Below are positions 1-7,961 of a DNA stretch of 41,960 bases, piece by piece. This stretch comes from a bacterium. Lineage in GTDB: Bacteria; Zixibacteria; MSB-5A5; GN15; FEB-12. Numbering within the stretch: the first letter of the stretch is position 1; each line of letters begins with the position of its first letter. A program made the translations under genes and the position numbers. A model generated the notes under the pieces. It ran no database searches and had not been told where the DNA came from. It saw only the letters and a program-made list of their open reading frames with translations. The DNA lies in NCBI GenBank assembly GCA_029211095.1, contig JARGFS010000007.1, forward strand, positions 1-41,960, in the 5' to 3' direction.

Positions 1-295
1 ACCAGCGGGTAGCCCCGGTACGGGTACTGCCGATGAACAGGACCAGAACGAGCAGAAAGAGTGCCACACCATAGAACAGGAAGGCGGAAAAATCAAAAAA
101 CCTCAGGGGGGTGTGTACAATAGTGGCGCAAACAGCAAGAGCAACAAGAAGCCAGATGGCCTGACGAAAATAGTAATTGCGGATGAAGTCTCCCTCGGCA
201 TGGTACTGGGCTGAGAGAATCAGAAGTATCCCGATCAGAGACAAGGCCAGCGCGGCACCAATAAGTTGCCAATCCAGGTTGCGGTAATTCAGCAT
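1..295 (-). CDS. rodA: RodA, SEDS-family peptidoglycan glycosyltransferase (partial, N-terminal part)
   Basis: Reading leftwards from an ATG at 295 gives an open frame that runs off the window edge, so only about the first 98 residues are visible. They begin MLNYRNLDWQLI and contain hydrophobic segments separated by a short loop, ending near GSTRTGATRW, which matches the start of RodA/SEDS proteins. RodA polymerises lipid II into glycan strands in the elongation complex together with PBP2. The start codon shares one base with the stop codon of the PBP2 gene (TAATG), a sign of translational coupling. The PBP2-RodA pairing is the classic mrd arrangement and supports the call. The catalytic loop regions lie outside the window, so activity cannot be judged. 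Confidence 0.88.
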   Translation of the reverse strand, partial: MLNYRNLDWQLIGAALALSLIGILLILSAQYHAEGDFIRNYYFRQAIWLLVALAVCATIVHTPLRFFDFSAFLFYGVALFLLVLVLFIGSTRTGATRW

Positions 296-2109
296 TACTC
301 TTCCCCCTCGACTGACATGACAATATCCTTTTTCATGCCCAGCTTCTTATTCATGTAGGCTGCAATGACCTGGCTGACCAGGGGTGCGGCAACTTCCGAT
401 CCGTCCCCCGCATTTTCAACAATCGCAGCCACGACTATCTCCGGATTGTCAAGGGGTGCGATACCGACAAACCAGGAATGGTTCTCACCATGTGGATTCT
501 GGACGGTGCCGGTCTTCCCCCCTATTGAGTACATGTCGCTCTGAATGGCTCTGGCGGTGCCCTGCTCCCCATCAACGACCATTTTGAGACCCTCATTAAG
601 GATATCCAGAGTGCGCTGGGAAAACGGTAGTCGGAACGAAAGTTCACGTTCAATCTCAAGAGAAGTTTGATCTGATCTTACTACTCTCTTGACCAGATGC
701 GGGCGGTAGACCTCCCCGTTGTTGGCCATCCCGGCAAAAAATTGAGCCAGCTGTATAATGTTGACCAGAAGTTCTCCCTGTCCGATCGAATTATTCAAAA
801 CCAGGCCACGAGACCATTTGCGCTTGCCGTACCGTTTATCGTAGTACTCGCTGTTTGGATTGAGTCCGGGGGATTCACCGGGGAGATCTACTCCGGTTAG
901 CTTTCCAAAGCCACAGAGATCGTAATACCGGCTCAATTCGTCGACCCCAAGTTTTATGCCCAGTTGGTAGAAATAAACATCGCAGGACTGCTCAATCGCA
1001 TGCACACCGTTGACGACACCATGCCCGGCCGCTTTCCAGCATCTGAAAAAGCGATTCCCGAATTGGAAACCACCCGCACAGGATTTGAAAGTAGTGTTGT
1101 ACCTGATGAGGCCTTCTTCAAGTCCCGCCCCCAGCGTCACAAACTTAGTGGTGGATCCAGGCGGATACATACCGTTCATAGGACGATTAAGCAACGGATG
1201 GGTGGAATCTGTCCGTATCTCGTTCCAGAGGCTCTCTGGTATAACCGAAGAAAAGATGTTGGCATCGTATCCCGGATAAGAGACCATGGCCAGCACCTCT
1301 CCGTTGTTGGGATCAAGCGCGAGTATGGCACCGCAGCAAAAAGTATCCAGAGCACGAGAGCAGGCCAGTTGGATGTCTTCATCAATGGTCAGGTAGATGT
1401 CAGCACCCGGTACAGCCGGGACCGAAGGACGGTCCTCGTATTTGCCGGTATGTTGTCCGGAAGCGGAGACTTCCACGAACTCGGTGCCCTCGTATCCCCT
1501 AAGGAGCTCATCGTATTGTTTTTCCAGCCCTTTTTTTCCGATCATACTCCCCAGACGGTAGCTTCTTCCGCCCAGCCTTTTGAGTTCATCTTCGGAGACC
1601 TCTCCCACGTAACCGGTAAAAGACTCCATCCCCTCTTTTTCAGGATACTGGCGAACCCGCTCCATTTGGTAGGCCACGCCGGGAAAACCGTATGATTGCT
1701 CTTCCAAAATGGCCACGGTCTCAAAGTCGATATCCCGTTTGATCGGGGAGGGCTGGTACCAGCTGACCATATTCCGTTTCATTCGCTTCCGGACAAAAGC
1801 TGTATCCAGCTCCAGTAATTCAGAAACCACGGGCACGGTTAATTCAGGGTTTTCTTCGGCCGGAACAATCGACACGGTATAGGATGGACGGTTGTCGACA
1901 ATCACTCGCCCCTCCCGGTCATACAGATGCCCCCGGCGTGGAAGGATAGGCACTACCCGGATACTGTTGTTGTCTGACTGGAGGGCCAGACTTTCATGAT
2001 CAATCACCTGGAGCTTGAAGAGTCCGGCAAAGAGTATGACCATAGCCAGGCTTACAGACACGAGACCGACCCGGCGTCGATTCGTATGTGAGAATCCAAA
2101 CTCTTCCAT
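295..2109 (-). CDS. mrdA: Penicillin-binding protein 2, elongation transpeptidase
   Basis: A 604-residue class B penicillin-binding protein that cross-links peptidoglycan during side-wall growth. One membrane anchor lies at about residues 14-32, followed by the class B dimerisation region with the motif RRGHLYDREGR (about 59-68). The transpeptidase motifs are complete: STTK at 319-322 with the acylated serine 319, SCD at 375-377 as the SxN-type motif, and KTGT at 532-535. The length is close to the usual 600-650 residues. It sits between mreD (10-base gap) and rodA (one-base overlap). This neighbourhood and the short anchor make PBP2 more likely than the divisome paralogue FtsI. Confidence 0.95.
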   Translation of the reverse strand: MEEFGFSHTNRRRVGLVSVSLAMVILFAGLFKLQVIDHESLALQSDNNSIRVVPILPRRGHLYDREGRVIVDNRPSYTVSIVPAEENPELTVPVVSELLELDTAFVRKRMKRNMVSWYQPSPIKRDIDFETVAILEEQSYGFPGVAYQMERVRQYPEKEGMESFTGYVGEVSEDELKRLGGRSYRLGSMIGKKGLEKQYDELLRGYEGTEFVEVSASGQHTGKYEDRPSVPAVPGADIYLTIDEDIQLACSRALDTFCCGAILALDPNNGEVLAMVSYPGYDANIFSSVIPESLWNEIRTDSTHPLLNRPMNGMYPPGSTTKFVTLGAGLEEGLIRYNTTFKSCAGGFQFGNRFFRCWKAAGHGVVNGVHAIEQSCDVYFYQLGIKLGVDELSRYYDLCGFGKLTGVDLPGESPGLNPNSEYYDKRYGKRKWSRGLVLNNSIGQGELLVNIIQLAQFFAGMANNGEVYRPHLVKRVVRSDQTSLEIERELSFRLPFSQRTLDILNEGLKMVVDGEQGTARAIQSDMYSIGGKTGTVQNPHGENHSWFVGIAPLDNPEIVVAAIVENAGDGSEVAAPLVSQVIAAYMNKKLGMKKDIVMSVEGEE

Positions 2110-2119
2110 GGTCGTTCCC

Positions 2120-2608
2120 TTAGAACATTTCTCTAATTTTCTGTAAGGTAATTTTTTTGTCCTTGATCAGAAAAAATAACCAGGCTATCAGCGACGTATA
2201 CACCACTCCGGGCAGGGCGTGCACGGCAATACGTTCAAAAATTCCTGAGAAACCCTCGAACATTGAAAGCAGAATATTGTGAATCATAACAGCAGCGGCG
2301 ATAACCCCAACCTGGGACCAGATTGAGTCCAGGTTTAGTCTCTTGGCCGAGCGATGAATGATCTGGGAGAGCAGCACCAGAATCAGGGCGTGCCATCCGA
2401 GGAGAGCGGGCTGACCGGCGGCGCTTACAAGTCCCAGAGCAAGGGCGGCCCAGGCGACTTCAATCTCCGACTTATACAGGGCCAGCGCTGCGATCAGCAG
2501 AGCAATCAGGTTGATTTTTACTCCCCACACAGAAGTGAAGTCAGCAAAAATCACGGTGTGAAAACCGATCAAGATCATGTAGAATAGATAAGGCAGATAC
2601 TTGATCAT
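2120..2608 (-). CDS. mreD: Rod shape-determining protein MreD
   Basis: A 162-residue, very hydrophobic protein with about five predicted membrane segments, beginning MIKYLPYLFYMILIGFHTVIF. MreD is the small integral membrane partner of MreC in the elongasome. Sequence similarity among MreD proteins is low, so the call rests on size, hydrophobicity and position. Its ATG overlaps the end of mreC by four bases, and mrdA follows ten bases after its stop. The tail is basic (KDKKITLQKIREMF), consistent with a cytoplasmic C-terminus. Confidence 0.85.
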   Translation of the reverse strand: MIKYLPYLFYMILIGFHTVIFADFTSVWGVKINLIALLIAALALYKSEIEVAWAALALGLVSAAGQPALLGWHALILVLLSQIIHRSAKRLNLDSIWSQVGVIAAAVMIHNILLSMFEGFSGIFERIAVHALPGVVYTSLIAWLFFLIKDKKITLQKIREMF

Positions 2609-3396
2609 GGTTCAGCCACCTTGAGCAGGAAGAGTTCGTCAATGGTGGTAAAATCGACAGCTGGCTCAATTGATATATCACAAAATGGCTCTTCTTCCTG
2701 TCGAACCACCTCACGAACGACTCCCACAACCAGTCCGGGCGGATAAACACCACCTAAGCCGGAAGAAAGAACCGTATCCCCCACGATGACTTCGCTCTGG
2801 ACCGGAACATTGTCCAGAATCATTCCGGTCGCAAAACCGTACTTGGCTATTCCCATTGATCGGCTGGAGGAAAGCCGGGAGGCAACCCGGTTGGCCGCAT
2901 CCGTCAGCAGCTGCACACTGGCAAAATCAAGAGTTACGGATTCTACCCTCCCAACCAGCCCCTGTTGATTGATCACCGCCTGGTAAAGACTGACCGAATC
3001 ACGGGCACCTTTGTTGATGACAGCATGAGTCGGGATGACATCTCCCGAAACAGAGATGATCTTGGCGGGAGACATTTCGTAAGCGGCTGGCGGCTCAAAC
3101 CCGAGAACGGATCGGAATCGTTGATTCTCCTTTTGCGCTTCTTCAAGAAGGGCCACCTGAACCGAAGCGTCGACCAGAGCCTGTCTTAGTTCGGCATTCT
3201 CTTCTTCGGCTTTAAGTAGAGCTTCAAGACTGGCTCTGGCTTTGAAGAAGGGGTAATGGAAAACCGTGTAGGTGACCTGACTGGACCACTGGCCCAGGAG
3301 GCTATGACCAATAATGAGCGAGAGACAGAGAAGGATAATCAGGCTAAGATGAAAGTTCGTTGAGTGCTTTGAAAGAATGGTTGATATCGAATTCAT
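2605..3396 (-). CDS. mreC: Rod shape-determining protein MreC
   Basis: A 263-residue protein with one N-terminal membrane segment (about residues 15-35), a coiled-coil stretch (about 55-95, rich in E, A, L and Q) and a beta-rich periplasmic region. The latter holds the MreC-like phrases VINKGARDSV, GLVGRVESV, VQLLTDAANRVASR and GLGGVYPPGLVVG. MreC is the periplasmic scaffold that activates PBP2-RodA. It overlaps mreD by four bases, and the PTS EIIA-like gene lies 32 bases upstream. The actin homologue mreB, often directly upstream of mreC, is not in this window. Confidence 0.93.
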   Translation of the reverse strand: MNSISTILSKHSTNFHLSLIILLCLSLIIGHSLLGQWSSQVTYTVFHYPFFKARASLEALLKAEEENAELRQALVDASVQVALLEEAQKENQRFRSVLGFEPPAAYEMSPAKIISVSGDVIPTHAVINKGARDSVSLYQAVINQQGLVGRVESVTLDFASVQLLTDAANRVASRLSSSRSMGIAKYGFATGMILDNVPVQSEVIVGDTVLSSGLGGVYPPGLVVGVVREVVRQEEEPFCDISIEPAVDFTTIDELFLLKVAEP

Positions 3397-3428
3397 CTTA
3401 ATAGGGCATCCCTACCACCGATTACAAG

Positions 3429-3881
3429 CTATTCAACATTGTCCATCAGGGCCAGTACGTCCCCCGGAGAGGCGGCGCCAATAAGTTTCTCGCGGTTCTC
3501 TTCGGATTTCATCAGATAGGAAAGCCGAGCCATAACATTCAGGTGAGCGCCAATGGCATCTTCGGGAGCGGCGATAAGAAAGAACAGCTTGACCGGACGG
3601 TGGTCCATGGCGTCAAAATCTATTCCGGCTTCGGAACGACCAAAGGCAATCACGATCCCTTTAACTGATTTTGTTTTGGCATGAGGGAAAGCGACTCCAT
3701 AGCCCACTCCGGTGGTGACCAGGTCTTCCCGCTCTCTAATATCCGCCAGTAAGCGCGCGGAATCCGTAACCATGTTTGAATTAGCGACCGCTTCGACAAG
3801 CTCGGCAATTACCTCTTCTTTGGTAGCTGCCTCCAGGTCGAATTTTACCAGAGTTTCATCACAGAATTTTGAAAGCTTCAT
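3429..3881 (-). CDS. PTS EIIA domain protein, PtsN (EIIA-Ntr)-like
   Basis: A 150-residue single EIIA domain of the fructose/nitrogen type. The phosphorylatable histidine is His67 in GVAFPHAKT, preceded by the usual TGVGYG segment. Later phrases DFDAMDHRPVKLFFLIAAPE and HLNVMARLSYLM are typical of the fold. Stand-alone EIIA-Ntr proteins are regulatory phosphocarriers rather than sugar transporters, and no EIIB or EIIC gene is nearby. Its place inside an envelope operon, between a Trm112-like gene (20-base gap) and mreC (32-base gap), suggests a regulatory link to envelope growth; that part is inference. No Hpr or EI gene is visible here. Confidence 0.88.
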   Translation of the reverse strand: MKLSKFCDETLVKFDLEAATKEEVIAELVEAVANSNMVTDSARLLADIREREDLVTTGVGYGVAFPHAKTKSVKGIVIAFGRSEAGIDFDAMDHRPVKLFFLIAAPEDAIGAHLNVMARLSYLMKSEENREKLIGAASPGDVLALMDNVE

Positions 3882-3901
3882 TATTTACCTTGATCCAATC
3901 T

Positions 3902-4069
3902 CTATAGTTTCTCAGCTTCATCAACAAGCAGGACAGGAATATCATCAACAACCCGGAAAGAGAGCTTGCAGGAACCGCAATTAATTTTTGCGGCTGATTC
4001 CACATACTCCAACTTCCCTTTGCACTGGGGGCAAACCAGTTTTTCCAGCAGTTTCTGTGACAAAGCCAT
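3902..4069 (-). CDS. Trm112/YcaR-like zinc-ribbon protein
   Basis: A small protein of 55 residues beginning MALSQKLLEKLVCPQCKGKL. It carries two Cys pairs, CPQC near the start and CGSC in the middle, and ends with DDIPVLLVDEAEKL, the typical tail of the Trm112/UPF0434 family. Eukaryotic and archaeal Trm112 activates methyltransferases; the role of the bacterial homologues is not settled. The frame extends five codons further to a TTG at 4084, but an AGG motif ending nine bases before the ATG at 4069 favours that start. It lies between accA and ptsN in one transcription direction. Confidence 0.85.
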   Translation of the reverse strand: MALSQKLLEKLVCPQCKGKLEYVESAAKINCGSCKLSFRVVDDIPVLLVDEAEKL

Positions 4070-4090
4070 ATCAGTATTCCTCAATTATTC

Positions 4091-4123
4091 TTCTATTCTT
4101 CTTCTATTCTTCTTCTATTCTTC
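4091..4123. repeat. 11-bp tandem repeat, three perfect copies, at the accA stop
   Basis: Three exact copies of TTCTATTCTTC (plus strand) are joined head to tail. On the coding strand the unit reads GAAGAATAGAA. The first copy met by a ribosome encodes the last Glu-Glu of AccA and its TAG stop; the other two lie in the spacer before the Trm112-like gene. It looks like slipped-strand expansion of a gene end. Confidence 0.9.
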
Positions 4124-5074
4124 AAAATCGCCCATTTTTCTATACTTAGCCAATCGATCCGATAACAGCTGATCCAGAGGTTTCTCCTTCAAGCTCCTGA
4201 TTGAATTCAGTATCTCTTCTTTTACCCGCTGCGCCATGATCTCATGGTTGTTATGGGCGCCGGTGGCCGGTTCTTCGATAACTTTGTCGACCACACCAAG
4301 GTCCATCAGGTCACTCGAAGTCACTTTTAGAGCCTCGGCAGCTTCGGGCGCCTTGGCCGCATCGCGCCATAGAATAGCCGCGCATCCCTCGGGGGAAATC
4401 ACCGAGTACCAGGAGTACTCAAGCATCATGACAACATCACCGATCCCGATGCCCAGAGCGCCTCCCGAGGCGCCTTCGCCAATGATCACAATTACAATTG
4501 GTACTTTGAGAGTAAACATCTCCCGGATATTGCGCGCGATAGCTTCGGCCTGCCCCCGCTCCTCGGCCCCAATCCCGGGATAAGCGCCAGGCGTGTCGAT
4601 GAAAATCACTATCGGGAGATTGAATTTGTCGGCCATGTAGAACAGGCGAAGAGCCCGGCGGTATCCTTCGGGGTGCATCATTCCAAAATTCCTGAAGAGC
4701 TTATCTTTGGTGTCCCGGCCCTTCTGCTGACCAACCACCATGACCGGCTGATCATCGATCTTGGCAAACCCTCCCACCATAGCGGAATCATCAGAGAAGT
4801 AGCGGTCGCCATGAAGCTCAATGAAGTCGGTGGCCATCAGATTAATATAATCCAGAGAGTATGGGCGGCGCGGATGGCGAGAGATTTGGACTTTCTGCCA
4901 GCGCGTCAGGGAGCTGTAAATACCCTGGCGGAGCTTTTCGAGTTTTTTCTCAAGCGAGGCAATCTCACTGGAGAGCTCAAGATTTTCCCCAACCGAGAAA
5001 TCTTTCATGTCAGAGATTTTCTTCTCTAACTCGACTATTGGCTTTTCAAACTCCAAGTGACTCCGTTCACTCAT
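4115..5074 (-). CDS. accA: Acetyl-CoA carboxylase carboxyltransferase subunit alpha
   Basis: A 319-residue AccA of standard length. With the beta subunit AccD it transfers the carboxyl group from carboxybiotin to acetyl-CoA, giving malonyl-CoA for fatty-acid synthesis. Diagnostic stretches include LDYINLMATDFIELHGDRYF, the FNLPIVIFIDTPGAYPG segment, and EGASGGALGIGIGD, whose glycine-rich turns form the oxyanion sites of the crotonase fold. An N-terminal coiled region (about 5-60) is also typical. The start overlaps the end of the TagO-like gene by four bases (ATGA). accD is not in the window, as is common when the two subunit genes are split. Confidence 0.96.
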   Translation of the reverse strand: MSERSHLEFEKPIVELEKKISDMKDFSVGENLELSSEIASLEKKLEKLRQGIYSSLTRWQKVQISRHPRRPYSLDYINLMATDFIELHGDRYFSDDSAMVGGFAKIDDQPVMVVGQQKGRDTKDKLFRNFGMMHPEGYRRALRLFYMADKFNLPIVIFIDTPGAYPGIGAEERGQAEAIARNIREMFTLKVPIVIVIIGEGASGGALGIGIGDVVMMLEYSWYSVISPEGCAAILWRDAAKAPEAAEALKVTSSDLMDLGVVDKVIEEPATGAHNNHEIMAQRVKEEILNSIRSLKEKPLDQLLSDRLAKYRKMGDFEE

Positions 5075-6177
5075 CGTAATCGCGATCTAAACCTCTTCAT
5101 TGCTCCGTTATTCCCACCGCCGCTGGCCGTATCCCTTTTTTTGGGTGAGACGTTGGTAATTAAAATAAAAAATAATGCGAAAATCACAACCATAAAAAAG
5201 ACCAGATAACCAAAGACGATAAGCCGGTCCCAGAAGAACATAGCCAGGGCAGCCAGTCCAAAGACAAAGGCCATGAAGTAGAAAATTGAGAGAATCTGAC
5301 GGGGGCTGAATCCCATCAGTGAGAGATAGTGAAACAGGTGTCTTCGGTCAGCCCCCATTATGTTCTTGCCGGAAATAAACCGACGCGAAGCGGATGAGAT
5401 AGTCTCCAGAATCGGAACGCCCAACACCAAAAGAGGCAGGTAAAGCGCGGAGATCGTGTATGATTTTAACGGGAATATCAGCGAAAAGACGGCAAAATAG
5501 TAGCCTATTTGCATGGAGCCAGAGTCACCCAGAAATATTTTGGCCGGGTGCCAGTTGAACCGAAGAAAGACAATCAGGAAACCGCACAGGACAGTCAAAA
5601 AGACCAGCACCGACCCCACTTGGTAAAATAACCCAATCACAATTAGGATTATCCCCCCAATAAGCGAAACACCGGCTGCGAGGCCATCAAGACCGTCAAT
5701 CAGGTTTATCGCATTGGTCAACATAACTACCCATAGTACCGTAATTAGGACTGAAAGAGAGCCGATTTCCAGGCTCCCCATGGGAGTTGAAATAAACTCA
5801 ACCCTCAAACCGCCCAAATATAGCAGCAGACCGGCCCCTACTTGAGCGGCCAGTTTGGCCCAGGCAGTGAGGGGTGAGAAGTCATCGGCCAGCCCGACCA
5901 GAGTTATCACCAGTGCGCCTGAGAGAATGTAGAGAATTGCCCCGCCCAGTTCCGCATAGTCTTCTTGAAATATCAGCACCATCAGTCCGACTGTAATCCA
6001 GGTAGAGAAAAACAGGGCCGGGCCGCCCAGAATGGGAGTAGGCTTTTTGTGCCGCTTATGCTGTCCCGGCATATCCAGCATACGGTAGTGGTAGCCAATC
6101 CTTATCATCAGGGGGATCATAAGAGCGGCCACACCGCCGCTTACAATCAGGCTGATTGCAATCTGAAGAACACTCAT
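5071..6177 (-). CDS. Polyprenyl-phosphate N-acetylhexosamine-1-phosphate transferase (TagO/WecA family)
   Basis: A 368-residue membrane protein with about ten or eleven hydrophobic segments. It has the motifs of the MraY/WecA/TagO superfamily: HKRHKKPTPILGG near residue 40, the aspartate pair in LADDFSPL, NLIDGLDGLAAG, FNWHPAKIFLGDSGS, and the cytoplasmic DRRHLFHYL. The last motif and the absence of MraY-specific sequence point to the WecA/TagO branch, which loads a HexNAc-1-phosphate onto undecaprenyl phosphate to start O-antigen, teichoic-acid or other lipid-linked glycans. It sits directly downstream of two glycosyltransferase genes, which supports a glycan-assembly role. The sugar donor cannot be read from the sequence. 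Confidence 0.88.
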   Translation of the reverse strand: MSVLQIAISLIVSGGVAALMIPLMIRIGYHYRMLDMPGQHKRHKKPTPILGGPALFFSTWITVGLMVLIFQEDYAELGGAILYILSGALVITLVGLADDFSPLTAWAKLAAQVGAGLLLYLGGLRVEFISTPMGSLEIGSLSVLITVLWVVMLTNAINLIDGLDGLAAGVSLIGGIILIVIGLFYQVGSVLVFLTVLCGFLIVFLRFNWHPAKIFLGDSGSMQIGYYFAVFSLIFPLKSYTISALYLPLLVLGVPILETISSASRRFISGKNIMGADRRHLFHYLSLMGFSPRQILSIFYFMAFVFGLAALAMFFWDRLIVFGYLVFFMVVIFALFFILITNVSPKKRDTASGGGNNGAMKRFRSRLR

Positions 6178-6192
6178 GCCGGCGATTCCCGC

Positions 6193-7047
6193 CTAACGGC
6201 GGAACAGGTCCAGAATTGATACAAAAATCAGGTTTATCATCAGGAGCAAAGGTAACAGAATCAAACTGAATCCGTTAGGATAATGTTTGAGAAAATACTT
6301 CCACATGGAATAGTGATGATGGCAATGTCTTTTGATTTTGGAAGCGTCACTTCCTGTGCCCCAGGCATGTTGCCCGCCGGCAGAAGGTACAAAATAGTTG
6401 CTGAACCCATTTTGTTTCAGGCGGTATGAGAGGTCGGTGTCTTCCATGTAAAGGAAAAACCGCTCGTCGAATTTCCCCTGTCGCTCAAACAGATCGCGCC
6501 GAATCATCAGCATTGTCCCGGCAACAGCTTCGACTGCAGTTGTTTCGCGGTAATCTTCAAGCGTGTACTTCCCTCCCCGGCTCCCCACCAGTCTCCCCCA
6601 AAATGATTGTCTTGAGAAAAGGAGATTGTTCATAGTTGGGAAGCGCCGCGAGGTCGACTGGAATTTCCCTTCCGGGTAGCGCATCCGGGCCGTCAGCCCG
6701 CCCGGATTCTCCTGCCGGGTATGTTCATTGACTAAGGTGAAGATTGATCCCGGGTCCGCAATCACATCCGGATTGAGGAAGAGCAGGAACTCCCCTCTTG
6801 CCCGGGCCGCACCCTGGTTACAGGCCGCCGCAAACCCGAGATTCCGGTCATTGGTCAATAGAACTGCTTCCGGGCAACAGCTGGTCACAACATGGGCGCC
6901 ATTATCAGAGGAATTGTTGTCCACGACAATGACTTCATAAGACAGGCCCCCGGCAGCGGCTGGAATTGAGTTTAGACAGGACGCGATAACTGAAAATGAA
7001 TTGTGAAGGACTGTCACGATCGACAGTTTGTAATCTTCGGAAGACAC
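6193..7047 (-). CDS. Family 2 glycosyltransferase, rhamnosyltransferase-like, C-terminal membrane anchor
   Basis: A 284-residue GT2 enzyme. The nucleotide-binding start LSIVTVLHNS is followed by VIVVDNNSSDNG, the metal-binding region LLFLNPDV (a DxD variant of the rhamnosyltransferase type) and FFLYMEDTDLSYRLKQNGF, where Glu-Asp is the likely catalytic ED motif. One hydrophobic helix closes the protein (about 258-280). Enzymes like this add rhamnose or a related sugar to lipid-linked intermediates, which fits the TagO/WecA-like gene 15 bases downstream. The start is a GTG without a clear Shine-Dalgarno sequence, nine bases after the previous stop, so translation is probably coupled. Confidence 0.85.
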   Translation of the reverse strand: MSSEDYKLSIVTVLHNSFSVIASCLNSIPAAAGGLSYEVIVVDNNSSDNGAHVVTSCCPEAVLLTNDRNLGFAAACNQGAARARGEFLLFLNPDVIADPGSIFTLVNEHTRQENPGGLTARMRYPEGKFQSTSRRFPTMNNLLFSRQSFWGRLVGSRGGKYTLEDYRETTAVEAVAGTMLMIRRDLFERQGKFDERFFLYMEDTDLSYRLKQNGFSNYFVPSAGGQHAWGTGSDASKIKRHCHHHYSMWKYFLKHYPNGFSLILLPLLLMINLIFVSILDLFRR

Positions 7048-7056
7048 TAAAACCGG

Positions 7057-7785
7057 TCAGCCCATTTGTCCGAAAATAGATTTTATCCTCATCCACCAGA
7101 CCATCCAAATAGCTTCACGGACAATCCGTTTGGACATTTTGGAACTACCGGCAATGCGGTCGACAAATACAATCGGGATCTCTTTGATTTTGAACCCTTT
7201 TTTCCAGGCCCGCATGGATATCTCAATCTGAAAGGAGTAGCCATTCGCTTTGACATTATCCAGATCAATAGTCTCAAGGACCTTGCGCCGGAAACATTTG
7301 AACCCGCCCGTGGCATCGCGAAGCGGCAGTCCGGTGATGATGCGAGTATAGGCGTTGGCATAGTAAGAGAGCAGCAGCCGCCCGATGGGCCAGTTGATTA
7401 CATTGACTCCGGAAATGTAACGCGAGCCAATGACCAGATCATGGGTTTGAATCTCGCGGAGGAAGTCCTTGATATATTCCGGTCCGTGTGAGAAATCCGC
7501 ATCCATTTCAAAGATCAGGTCGAACTTCTGCTCGATAGCCCACTTGAACCCGGCAATATAGGCACGACCCAACCCCTGTTTGTTTTGACGATGAAGAACA
7601 AAGACTTTTTCTTCCTGCTCTGATAGACGATCAGCAATATTGCCGGTGCCATCGGGAGAATTGTCATCGACAATGAGCACGTTGATGCGCGGGTCAAGCG
7701 GAAGAACCGCGTGCACTATTTTCTCGATATTTTCCCGCTCGTTGTAGGTTGGAAAAATTATCAGGGCGCGCTGGGTTTGGTTCAT
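7057..7785 (-). CDS. Polyprenol-phosphate mannosyltransferase-like GT2 (DPM1 type, soluble)
   Basis: A 242-residue single-domain GT2 of the dolichol-phosphate-mannose synthase type without membrane helices. Recognisable stretches are FPTYNERENIEKIV, VLIVDDNSPDGTG, FEMDADFSHGPEYI (the DxD motif as DAD) and VIGSRYISG. It should transfer a hexose, mannose in characterised members, from a nucleotide sugar to polyprenyl phosphate, making a donor for later periplasmic transfer. It is the first gene after the promoter at 7846-7874 and heads the envelope block. The ATG lies 13 bases after the nearest GAGG, so initiation may be weak. Confidence 0.92.
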   Translation of the reverse strand: MNQTQRALIIFPTYNERENIEKIVHAVLPLDPRINVLIVDDNSPDGTGNIADRLSEQEEKVFVLHRQNKQGLGRAYIAGFKWAIEQKFDLIFEMDADFSHGPEYIKDFLREIQTHDLVIGSRYISGVNVINWPIGRLLLSYYANAYTRIITGLPLRDATGGFKCFRRKVLETIDLDNVKANGYSFQIEISMRAWKKGFKIKEIPIVFVDRIAGSSKMSKRIVREAIWMVWWMRIKSIFGQMG

Positions 7786-7845
7786 AGTCGGTGCATTTCC
7801 TCAAAAGTCGTTCTTGTCTTATACCAACAGACGGGTCCGAAGCCA

Positions 7846-7874
7846 ATAATAAGCCGGAGAAAAAATTAAGTCAA
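7846..7874 (-). promoter_or_regulatory. Sigma70-type promoter for the envelope block
   Basis: On the minus strand TTGACT (7874-7869) and TATTAT (7851-7846) are separated by exactly 17 bases. The predicted transcription start is near 7839, leaving a leader of roughly 50 bases before the DPM1-like gene. Because the genes downstream are tightly packed, this may be the main promoter for the whole run to rodA. Confidence 0.72.
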
Positions 7875-7961
7875 CAACCGGATTCTCTGGCCTGTCCCTT
7901 CCAATTCAGTTATCGGTGAAATATCAAAAACCATGATCTGTTCGAAGAACAAGGTGATCAA

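Noticed and set aside
93-323. 76-codon open frame on the minus strand at the left edge
   Set aside because: It is out of frame with the clearly better RodA N-terminus that starts at 295.
964-1695. 243-codon open frame on the plus strand
   Set aside because: It lies wholly inside mrdA in antisense, where the coding strand shows complete transpeptidase motifs.
7774-7800. Four-codon leader frame (ATG CAC CGA CTA TGA) before the DPM1-like gene
   Set aside because: The GAGG is only two bases from that ATG, too close for efficient initiation, so it is probably chance.
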